Origin: Wurfbainia villosa
Taxonomy: Eukaryota > Streptophyta > Magnoliopsida > Zingiberales > Zingiberaceae
Length of the DNA stretch: 64,000 nt
Reading direction: 5' to 3'
Assembly (NCBI GenBank): GCA_025175895.1
Contig: CM045989.1
Coordinates: forward strand, 20,701,928 to 20,765,927
A model generated the notes under the pieces. That model saw nothing but the letters and a program-made list of their open reading frames with translations. It was not told where the DNA came from and did no database searches. The position numbers and the translations under genes are program-made. Shown in pieces: positions 56,473 through 64,000 of the stretch (the stretch's first letter is position 1; each line of letters starts with the position of its first letter).

Positions 56473-58251
56473 CTATTCTACTAAGCACATTCCAAGTTCT
56501 CTCCTAAGTGATGAATAATCTGCTTCGGGGAGAGCCTTGGTGAATATGTCGGCTAGGTTGGACTTGAATTCTATGTAATTGAGTTCAATGTCCCCGTTTG
56601 CCACATGATATCTAATGAAGTGATGCTTCACTTCAATGTGCTTAGTCCTAGAGTGATGTACCGAATTTTTGGTCAAATTTATGGTACTCACATTATCACA
56701 ATAAACCTTGACATTGGAGTAGTGTAGCTCATAGTCCTCTAGAGTGTGTCTCATCCAAAGTAGTTGAGCCACACACCCACCCATAGCCACATATTCGGCT
56801 TCGGTGGTGGACAAAGCAACACAAGGTTGCTTTTTATTACTCCAACTAACTAGGGAGGATCCAAGAAATTGGCATCCACCACTAGTACTCTTCCTATCCA
56901 ACTTGCAACCGGCATAGTCGGAATCGGTGTACCCAACCAAATCAAAAGATTTTATCCTAGGGTACCAAAGTCCTACATTTAATGTGCCTTTGATATATCT
57001 TAAAATTCTCTTGACAGCCACTAAATGGGATTCTTTGGCACATGATTGGTACCTAGCACACATACCTACCACAAATAATATATCAGGTCTACTAGCGGTT
57101 AGATATAATAAGCTACCAATCATACTTCTATAAAGTTTAAAGTCAATTGATTTTCCTTCATTATCATTATCTATTTTTGTATTAGTTGCCATAGGAGTTG
57201 AAACAACCTTAGCATTTTCCAAACCAAATTTCTTGATCATTTCTTTGGCATATTTGGTTTGAAATACATAAGTTCCTTCATTAGTTTGTTTGACTTGTAA
57301 TCCTAAGAAGAATTTTAATTCTCCAACTAAACTCATTTCAAACTCATTCTCCATGTTTTTGATAAAGTCTTGTAGTAGTTCATCATTTGTTGACCCAAAA
57401 ATAATATCATTTACATATACTTGGGCCATAAAGATATCCTTAGACTTTGATTTAATAAAAAGAGTTTGATCTACTTGACCCCTTCTAAATTCTTTAGAAA
57501 CTAAGAAAGATGACAATCTTTCATACCAAGTTCGGGGAGCTTGTTTTAACGTGTATAAAACTTTTTTAAGCTTGTATACATGGTTTGGATAATATATATT
57601 CTCAAACTCGGGAGGTTGTTCTACATATACCTCTTCCTTAATGAACCCATTTAGGAATGCCGACTTTACATCCATTTGATGGAGTTTAAAACCTATGTAA
57701 AAGGCATATCCTAATAGTATTCTAATGGACTCTAACCTAGCAACCGAGGCATAGGTTTCATCATAATCAAGTCCTTCGACTTGATTGAAGACCCTGGAAA
57801 CTAACCTTGCCTTATTCCTAGTTATATTACCTTGATCATCTAATTTGTTCCTAAAGACCCATCTTGTGGTAATGATGTTACTATCATTGGGTCTAGAAAC
57901 TAACTCCCATACTTGACTCCTTTCAAATTGAGTCAATTCATCTTGCATTGCTAAGATCCAATCTAGATCAAGCAATGCATTATTGATTGATTTGGGCTCA
58001 ATTTGAGAGATAAGAGCTATTTGACTAGAGGGAGCTCTATGGAAGGACCTAGTTCTAACACCTTGGGATAATTCTCCTACAACTTGGTCAAGAGGATGAT
58101 TTTGATTAATTCTTAATGTTCTAAGAGGTGTATTATATTGATTTTGATCTTGGTTATCCTCAATTCTTCTTTCATCATCCGAATCTCCTCTTGCTCCCCC
58201 TTGATTATCACTCACTAATCCTCCCCCTTGATTATTACCCCCTAAGGTCAT
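56473..58251 (-). CDS. Sirevirus K reverse transcriptase and RNase H (592-codon open frame)
   Basis: The longest ORF in the window. The first 90 residues are the Gln/Asn/Asp-rich integrase-RT linker (the frame continues upstream of this Met). RT: QVWELVSRPNDSNIITTRWV, GLDYDETYASVARLESIR, LHQMDVKSAFLNGF and EVYVEQPPEFEN. The catalytic box at 57406-57417 reads YVND instead of YVDD, so polymerase activity should be lost even though the frame is open. RNase H keeps GYTDSDYAGCKLDRKSTSGG, STTEAEYVAMGG and YCDNVSTINLTKN, and ends ADIFTKALPEADYSSLRREL. The best-preserved pol piece here and the reference for E. Confidence 0.93.
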   Translation of the reverse strand: MTLGGNNQGGGLVSDNQGGARGDSDDERRIEDNQDQNQYNTPLRTLRINQNHPLDQVVGELSQGVRTRSFHRAPSSQIALISQIEPKSINNALLDLDWILAMQDELTQFERSQVWELVSRPNDSNIITTRWVFRNKLDDQGNITRNKARLVSRVFNQVEGLDYDETYASVARLESIRILLGYAFYIGFKLHQMDVKSAFLNGFIKEEVYVEQPPEFENIYYPNHVYKLKKVLYTLKQAPRTWYERLSSFLVSKEFRRGQVDQTLFIKSKSKDIFMAQVYVNDIIFGSTNDELLQDFIKNMENEFEMSLVGELKFFLGLQVKQTNEGTYVFQTKYAKEMIKKFGLENAKVVSTPMATNTKIDNDNEGKSIDFKLYRSMIGSLLYLTASRPDILFVVGMCARYQSCAKESHLVAVKRILRYIKGTLNVGLWYPRIKSFDLVGYTDSDYAGCKLDRKSTSGGCQFLGSSLVSWSNKKQPCVALSTTEAEYVAMGGCVAQLLWMRHTLEDYELHYSNVKVYCDNVSTINLTKNSVHHSRTKHIEVKHHFIRYHVANGDIELNYIEFKSNLADIFTKALPEADYSSLRRELGMCLVE

Positions 58252-59110
58252 GTCTTGAAATTTTTGGGTAATCTCTTGATTTTTGTCATTGATATCATTA
58301 TCAATGGGGGATTTCCTAGGGTAAGTGGTAGAGGTTTCATCAAATTGAACATTTGAGGATTCCTCAACCTTTTGAGTTCTCTTGTTATAAACTCTATACC
58401 CTCTACTAGTGGATGAGTATCCAACTAGGATTCCCTCATCCGCTTTGGATTCAAATTTACCTAAATTGTCTTTGGTATTTAAGATCTAAGTTTTACATCC
58501 AAATACCTTAAAATAGTGAATTGTAAGAATTGTGTCATTCCATAATTCAAAGGGTGTTTTTCCTAAAAACCTATGTATGAAAACCCTATTTTGAATATAG
58601 CAAGCGGTATTAACCGCTTCCGCTCACAAGTAGCTAGGAAGTGAATATGCATTAAGCATAGTCCTAGCCACCTCTTGTAGGGAACGATTTCTCCTTTCCA
58701 CCACCTCATTTTTTGGTGTGTTCTAGGATAAGAGAATTTATGCTTGTACCCTTGTTCTAAGCAAAATTTGGAGAAATTAGAATTCTCAAATTCTCTACCA
58801 TGATCACTACGGATCCGGTTGATTTTGAGACTTCGTTCATTCTCTACTCTTTTACTAAAACCTATGATTATTTCTTGGGTTTCATCCTTATGTTTCATAA
58901 AATATACCCATGTAAATCTAGAAAAATCATCAACTATAACTAAGAAATATTTACTACCATTTAATGAAGGAGTACTATGACAATCAAATAAATCTAAATG
59001 CAAAAGTTCTAAAGGTAAAGACATATTAATTAAGGTTTTACCCTTGTGTGTGACTTTGATTGTTTTCCTTCTTAACATGCATCACACATCTTGTTCTTGA
59101 GATATTTGAC
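58252..59110 (-). pseudogene. Sirevirus K integrase
   Basis: From 59078 leftward: LLHLDLFDCHS (first Asp), YFLVIVDDFSRFTWVYFMKH and RSDHGREFENSNFSKFC (second Asp). The frame shifts at about 58715, where HQKMRWWKGEI replaces the QKN-VVERRNR segment holding the catalytic Glu. The N-terminal HHCC finger lies just upstream (59190-59080) in a broken frame. The linker at 58251-58560 has one stop at about 58485. Confidence 0.85.
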
Positions 59111-59188
59111 TTTTGGCAAACCCTTGACTAGCTCCATTTTGGATATCTTGGCAATATTTTTCATGTTGATGTGCCCAAGCCTCCTATG

Positions 59189-59602
59189 TCATAACCAACT
59201 TTCTTCTTCTTTTTCCATAAGACACTTAGGGGAAATGTTAGAAGCATAGGATAAATCAACATAATAAATATTTGATTTCCTATATCCTATTAACATGCAA
59301 TCATTTAATGTCTTATGTCTTATAAAGCATTTAGAAGAGTTAAATTGAACATCAAAGTTGGCATCACATAATTGACTTACACTAAGCAAGTTAAACTTCA
59401 TATTTTTAACTAACAATACTTTATGAATAGTAAGATTTGGGGATACCTCAATTGTGTCTTTTCCTAGAATTTTAAGTTTTCCACTATTTTCAAAAGACAT
59501 AGTCCCCTTGCTAATGTGGTTGATTGTGAAAAATTTGCTCTCATCACCAATCATATGTTTTGAGCAACCACTATCAACAATCCACAAGCTTGGTCCTTCT
59601 AC
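59189..59602 (-). CDS. Sirevirus K protease region
   Basis: Begins directly after the UAG at 59603-59605 with VEGPSLWIVDSGCSKHMIGD, the Asp-protease DSG motif. Then follow the conserved GKLKILGKDTIEVSPNLTIH, LLVKNMKFNLLSVSQLCDAN and the link to integrase. Open to a stop at 59189. As in other copia elements the protease would act as a dimer to process Gag-Pol. Downstream frame breaks separate it from integrase. Confidence 0.88.
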   Translation of the reverse strand, partial: VEGPSLWIVDSGCSKHMIGDESKFFTINHISKGTMSFENSGKLKILGKDTIEVSPNLTIHKVLLVKNMKFNLLSVSQLCDANFDVQFNSSKCFIRHKTLNDCMLIGYRKSNIYYVDLSYASNISPKCLMEKEEESWL

Positions 59603-59911
59603 CTATACAACATGAAAAATACAAGTTTTAGGCACCCAAATCTTAGGACCGGTAGCATTAACTACATAGCTCTTAGGAACCCATGCCTTTCTAACCTTGC
59701 TCCTAATGGTTGATTTCCTACTAACAAGGGAGGTAAAAGCTACTTCCTTCTCCTTAGGCCTATATCCTATTCTGGCCTTGTTGTAAATAGCTCTTTGATC
59801 CCTAAGTATCATGTCTAGGTATTTGGAGTCATTTGTAAATTTTTCTAAGCATGCTCTTAGTTCACCTATTTCTTTTCTTAGTTCATCATTTTCATTCCTA
59901 AGTGAACATGC
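59603..59911 (-). pseudogene. Sirevirus K gag, C-terminal part
   Basis: Reads NENDELRKEIGELRACLEKF (coiled coil), DSKYLDMILRDQRAIYNK, GYRPKEKEVAFTSLVSRKS, KAWVPKSYVVNATGPKIWVP and KTCIFHVV to a UAG at 59603. No stop occurs in this part. The gene is interrupted at 59911 by the nested solo LTR; the rest is at 63487-64000. Confidence 0.9.
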
Positions 59912-60860
59912 TGTTGGAATGTATACTGAAAGCCTAGCTCTTTTTGTATGAACATTTTATTTTGAAATAAGAATCACATGATCATTGTTTGCACTTTATA
60001 TATTTATTATATGAGTGCATATTGTCTAATATTTTACATTGTAGATAACATGGTGCTTGGTGTGGCACAGAAGATCATGTTATCAGTTCCTTGTAAAATA
60101 TAAGTAGAGGCTCACAACCAAGATGGTTTTGGACAAACCATTGGCATGGTTGTAGTATAGCTTGGTATTGTTTTCTCTTGAACATAGAGTTACACTGGTA
60201 CACTTAGGTGTATTGAGCAGGACCAACATAGAGGTGATTCAATTTAGTACTGACTACATAATTGAATCGGACCTCGGATATTATGTTGTACATGCTCTTA
60301 ATCCCGATATAATAACGGGCACATGTACTTAGTATTTATTTCTTTGATTTACCAGTGGGTGAGATTTAGATGGATTAAATCAATATGCCCGGTAAGTTGG
60401 GAAATAATATTATTTACATGGTGTGTCGTTGATTATAGGAGGAAACCATGTCCTATATATTAGGTTGATGATGTCCCCTTGAGGAGCTCATAAGGTTCAT
60501 CATGTAAACCCAGCTGGTTGACTTAGTCAACATGATGATAAGGTTGAGTGGTACTACTCATGGAATTAGATGTTAATTAATTGATGGTCAGTAAATCAAT
60601 TAATTGATGGACATTCGATATCTTAAACACGGGGAGATAAATGTACAAATGATATATGGAGCCCATATTGATTTATGGGGATTGGTGAGGTAGTTCAATG
60701 ATGATCCTCTAGTGGAATGGAACATCATTGATGGATCAAGTTTGTGTGGTTCCGATCCATCGGGTGGCCAAGATCCAACTCCTCCTTATGGTCCCTATCA
60801 TAGCCTAATATAATCCTTGTGAAGTCTAGATCCAAGAATGTAAAACAAAACCAAGAACCA

Positions 60861-61115
60861 ACTGTTGGGATTAAATCCCTAAGATCCGATGGTTAGGATG
60901 AAACCCTAGAATCGACGGTTAGGATTAAATCCCTAGATTCGACGGTTGGGATAAAACCCTAGATCCGACGGTTGGGATGAAACCCTAGATCCGACGGTTG
61001 GGATGAAATCCTAGATCCGACGGTTGAGATGAAACCCTAGATCCGACGGTTGGGATAAAACCCTAGATCCGACGGTGGAGATTAAATCCCTAGATCCGAC
61101 GGTGGAGATTAAAGG
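60861..61115 (+). repeat. 26-bp tandem array with telobox-like AAACCCTAG
   Basis: About ten units of the type ATCCGACGGTTGGGATGAAA-CCCTAG (26-27 bp) lie 20-270 bp upstream of the TATA box of solo LTR T. Each unit contains A(A/T)ACCCTAG or AAATCCCTAG, a variant of the plant telobox AAACCCTA. Confidence 0.9.
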
Positions 61116-61132
61116 AGTCTTAAGCCCAATTC

Positions 61133-61141
61133 TATAAATAG
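61133..61141 (+). promoter_or_regulatory. TATA box of solo LTR T
   Basis: TATAAATAG followed within 60 bp by the GGGCTTAGGCTTGGGCGG segment and a CT-rich leader, in the middle of an LTR. Confidence 0.65.
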
Positions 61142-61714
61142 GGGGCTTAGGCTTGGGCGGTAATAATTGATTTTCGAATTGGAGTTAGGGTTTTGGTCGA
61201 CTAGGGTTTGGAGCAAAGTGGGCGGCAACCTTCTTCCTTCTTGTTGATTGCCGGCGCCCATCTCCTTTCATCATTCCTTGGCCGGCGCCCATCCTAGAGG
61301 CCTCCCCCTTCTTCCTTGGCCGGCGGTTCTCCTCCCATTGGTGGTCGGTTCTCATCCTCCTCCCTATTCTCCAAGGTGGCCGTCGATTCTCCTTAATTTG
61401 GTGGCCGGCTCTAGAAAGGATAGGTATTTGTTAGTTCTTCTCTTTGTTCGCAGCGGACAAGGTAGAGAAGAAAGCGATCTAGAAGGCTTCTACTCATGGA
61501 AGATCTTCATCCACACATCGTCCACGAGAAGGATAGGACATACGGTAGAAGATCGTGAGGTATAAAGTTATTTTAACTTTATTTACAGATCTGAGCTTGT
61601 TCTTTTATGTTTTGATTATGCATGTGTAAATTAGTAAATATATTTTATAATCATGGACCCCGAAGACAAACAAAAAAATCGGCGATCCATTCGTCGTCTC
61701 TTCCGCGGCTAACC

Positions 61715-63302
61715 TGTTAGTAATATATGAGAGATGTCCTAAGGCAATCGCCTTATGTATGAACCATTTATATGATAAATGAAGATTCACTATTTGAGTA
61801 TACATGTTTTATGTATTTGATTGGATCTTAAACTCATTTACTGAATGTCCACGATACGATTCACAGCATGAGAGGGGGACTGACACAATAGACCATGTCC
61901 TGAACCAAGTGGGTATAAGATGAGTGAAGGGAATGGGGCATGAATCATTCGAGCTGCTGAAGAGTTTCAGAAATAGTTCTGGATCAACCGTTGATCTTTT
62001 CGGTTAATTGGGGATCATGATGTACTACTAGGTGCCACTCATGATCGTTCTATAATTAATGGTTAATTATAGACGACCAACATAAACCGAGAACCTATTT
62101 GGTCACACGCACAACGAGCGTAATCCAAAGGATTTAAAACGAGCTTGAGAATGGGATTCTCAGACCGAGAGAAACAAGGTTTGGTTGGACCAAACATAAA
62201 GCGAGCATGAAATCGTTTCAGTCGCAATGGAAGCGTGGATGGGCCGAGTCTTATGAAGACGTAATGGATGAACCAAAATGGTTTGGTTCTAATCCAATGG
62301 AGGAGAATAAACCAAAGGGTTTGGTTTATTTTAAACGAATGAACCAAAAGTTGGTTCGGTTCGTTTTAACTTAAAATAAACCATCATGGTTTTGTTTATT
62401 TTAACTTATCTTAATGGAGCGGGTTAACGGGCCTAATGGTTATGATCCAATAACCATTAAGAGAATTAGTTCTCTATAAAAGAGGGCTTAAGGGATAATT
62501 AAGCCCTAATTCAAAAACCCTAGCAAGGAGTTGTCGCCCACCCCATTGAGGGAGTTGCCGCCCAACCTCCTTTGCCGCCCAGCCCCTTGTGCCGCCGTCC
62601 AGCTCCTTGCCGGCGACCAAGCTTCAGCCGGTGATCCTCCGGCGACCCTCCGGTGATCTCCTTTTGGTTTGGCATCAAGGTGAGCTTTATCTTTCCTTGG
62701 TTGGGCGGCGCCTATCTCTTCCACCAAAGCTGTCCAGTTTTCTGGACAGCTTGTTCTCCTCTCGTCGGAGCGTCGTTTGGACGACGGTTAGAGCTCTGAC
62801 AGCGGCTAACTTACCGGGGATTCGATCTCCGGTAATCCTCTGAGGTGGAGGATGAAGGATTCGTCAATCGGTTGATAAATACCTCTCCGGAGAAGCGAGT
62901 TTTGAGGACTCGTTTTGGATCCGAATTTGGATTCGGATCGTGATCATCTCTCGATCACGTCATCTTCAACACGAGGCTAGTAACCCGTACGAAGACGAAG
63001 CTCGTGGCTTAGCGAAGTCATCCTAAGGATACTCGGCGTGGATACGGATAGAGACTATTCTAGCGAGGATCGTTCCGGTTGATGCCGTTCCCGCTAGACG
63101 TCATACGAAAGGTATAACGTAGATAAATTTCCTTTTATTGCAAATTTAAATTTACGGTTATGTCTACACTTGTTGTAATATGCATGCGTGTGTTGTGTGT
63201 GTTGTAATAAATGTAGATTTATTATTTTTTATTGCTTCCGTTGTGTTCATGTTTACGAAACGTGATCGAACACACACACGCCGCGGTGCCGGAAACTCAA
63301 CA
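61715..63302 (+). mobile_element. Solo LTR of the copia A family, TSD TAACC
   Basis: The 1588-bp LTR runs from TGTTAGTAATATATGAGAG to GGAAACTCAACA, with perfect TAACC duplications (61710-61714 and 63303-63307). It matches 1715-3798 except that about 620 bp are deleted (junction at about 61874) and about 125 bp absent from the first copy are present, including the promoter. ORFs at 62063-62347 and 62506-62843 are LTR artefacts. Confidence 0.94.
62475..62481 (+). promoter_or_regulatory. TATA box of the copia A-family solo LTR
   Basis: TATAAAAGAGGGC at mid-LTR. The corresponding segment is missing from the copia A 3' LTR at about 3090. Confidence 0.7.
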
Positions 63303-63486
63303 TAACCAACTAGAAGAGTTGTGTTGCTTGAACAACTAGTTTGTTCAAGCGACCACTCAAGTTGTTAGCACGACGACGAAATGGTTGTGCTAAGGAAGCT
63401 CATCCCATCCGGATTAATTCTTTCATTAGTGAAAATTTTAATCCGGGGACATGGGAGCCAATGAGCCTCCGAAGCGACCCCCGACA

Positions 63487-64000
63487 CTTGCGTCATCACA
63501 AGAAATTTCTACATCCTTAATTGATTTAATTTCTACTTTTAAATCCTTAATCCTAGATTTTGATTTATTTAGAGCATTTTGAAGACATGCAATGGTTTTA
63601 TAAAGTAAGTCTATCCTAGGGGAGTCTTTTACCTCATCGTCACTAGAGGACGATTCGTCGCTTGAGGATGATGATGACTCCTCACTTGAGCTATCTTCTA
63701 GGGCCATGAGTGTCATATTTCTTGTGATGTGGCAAAGTTTTTCATCATCGGAGGAATCTTCTACACTTTGTGTATCCCATGTTTGGGCTTCCTTCTTCTT
63801 CTTCTCCTTCTTTTCATTCTTCTTTTCCTTGTCCTTCTTCTTTAGGTCCGGGCAATTTGGCTTGATGTGCCCTTTCTTGTTACAACCATAACAAATTACG
63901 TTAGTGTTTAAACTTGAACTACTAGAGGATTTACCTTTTGAGGATTGGAACATTCTCCTCACATCCTTCTTGGTGAGCATCCTTGACCTTCCACCAAACT
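63487..64000 (-). pseudogene. Sirevirus K gag, central part
   Basis: Read from the window edge: KDVRRMFQSSKGKSSSSSSL, an intact CCHC knuckle CYGCNKKGHIKPNC (about 63905-63860), a Lys/Glu-rich run, DSSDDEKLCHITRNMTLMAL, SSSEESSSSSSDESSSSDDE and IKDLKVEIKSIKDVEISCDD, ending at the insertion of LTR T. It joins in frame and sequence to 59911 leftward. The gag start and 5' LTR lie beyond the window. Confidence 0.9.

Larger units (their letters stand above)
59912..63486 (+). mobile_element. Solo LTR T (copia type) inserted in K gag, itself carrying another solo LTR
   Basis: The insertion runs from TGTTGGAATGTATACTGAAAG to CGACCCCCGACA. Flanks CATGC (59907-59911) and CTTGC (63487-63491) are a 4-of-5 TSD. 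Copy E's uninterrupted gag shows this is where sequence was added. Without the inner insertion (1593 bp) it is about 1982 bp with no PBS, PPT or coding region, so it is a solo LTR. It has an array of 26-bp repeats (60861-61115) and a TATA box TATAAATAG (61133-61141), then a pyrimidine-rich leader. The ORF at 61248-61565 lies in this leader and is not a gene. Confidence 0.88.

Noticed and set aside
61248..61565. 105-codon ORF rich in Pro/Leu
   Set aside because: Lies in the transcribed leader of solo LTR T; CT-rich and low complexity, with no homology that I recognise.
1..64000. Integrated pararetrovirus or other viral sequence
   Set aside because: All RT sequences have copia or gypsy domain order, LTRs and TSDs. 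No movement-protein or coat-protein signature of plant pararetroviruses was seen.
1..64000. tRNA, rRNA or organelle-derived insertions
   Set aside because: I saw no tRNA cloverleaf with A and B boxes, no rRNA core sequence and no plastid gene. The only tRNA-related matches are primer-binding sites.

Overview
The window is plant nuclear heterochromatin made almost entirely of transposable elements. I found no convincing host gene, tRNA or rRNA. The evidence for a plant is: Ty1/copia elements with an initiator-Met primer-binding site (TGGTATCAGAGC), Sirevirus-type copia elements with repeated AAGGGGGAGA polypurine tracts, Ty3/gypsy LTRs with TGTAATGCCC/GGGCGTGACA ends, a CACTA terminus and a TRIM. 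Many lineages and long LTRs suggest a large angiosperm genome; the species cannot be told from the sequence. Local names used below: Sire-1 (elements E, K, R), Sire-2 (G, S, H and relatives), Sire-3 (P and relatives), Sire-4 (two solo LTRs), and non-Sirevirus copia A and X.

Layout from the left. 1-3798: 3' end of copia A (RT/RNase H and 3' LTR). 3799-4810: gypsy LTR fragment. 4811-6166: CACTA right half. 6167-11408: decayed gypsy element with a 3.5 kb LTR full of tandem arrays. 11409-13865: 3' end of Sirevirus R. 13866-14995: Sire-2 LTR piece. 14996-16120: noncoding, possibly Athila/Tat-like. 16121-19480: gag and 5' LTR of Sirevirus G. 19481-23860: 3' end of Sirevirus S, its LTR split by a solo LTR. 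23861-50625: Sirevirus H (minus strand), broken apart by many insertions.

Inside H lie: complete Sirevirus E (26189-35490, TSD TTGAT) carrying a solo LTR (26719-27785, TSD ATCCC); a solo LTR (36415-37496, TSD TGTTT); complete copia X (38010-47026, TSD GATCA); a complete TRIM (47531-48238, TSD TTATC); and a solo LTR (48267-49863, TSD CTCAA). From 50626, Sirevirus P (+) begins inside H's LTR. From 54230, Sirevirus K (-) begins inside P. K's gag is split by a solo LTR (59912-63486), which itself contains another solo LTR (61715-63302, TSD TAACC).

Nearly every element is disabled by stops, frameshifts, lost catalytic residues or internal deletions. E is the most complete. The window is therefore best read as a deeply nested retrotransposon stack. 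The most unusual signals are the non-coding architecture of the Sirevirus LTRs (arrays of the AGTCGACT palindrome and of CCAAG...CTTGG inverted repeats), an in-frame UAG shared between gag and protease of two copies, and a 45-bp array shared by the TRIM and the Sire-3 LTRs.
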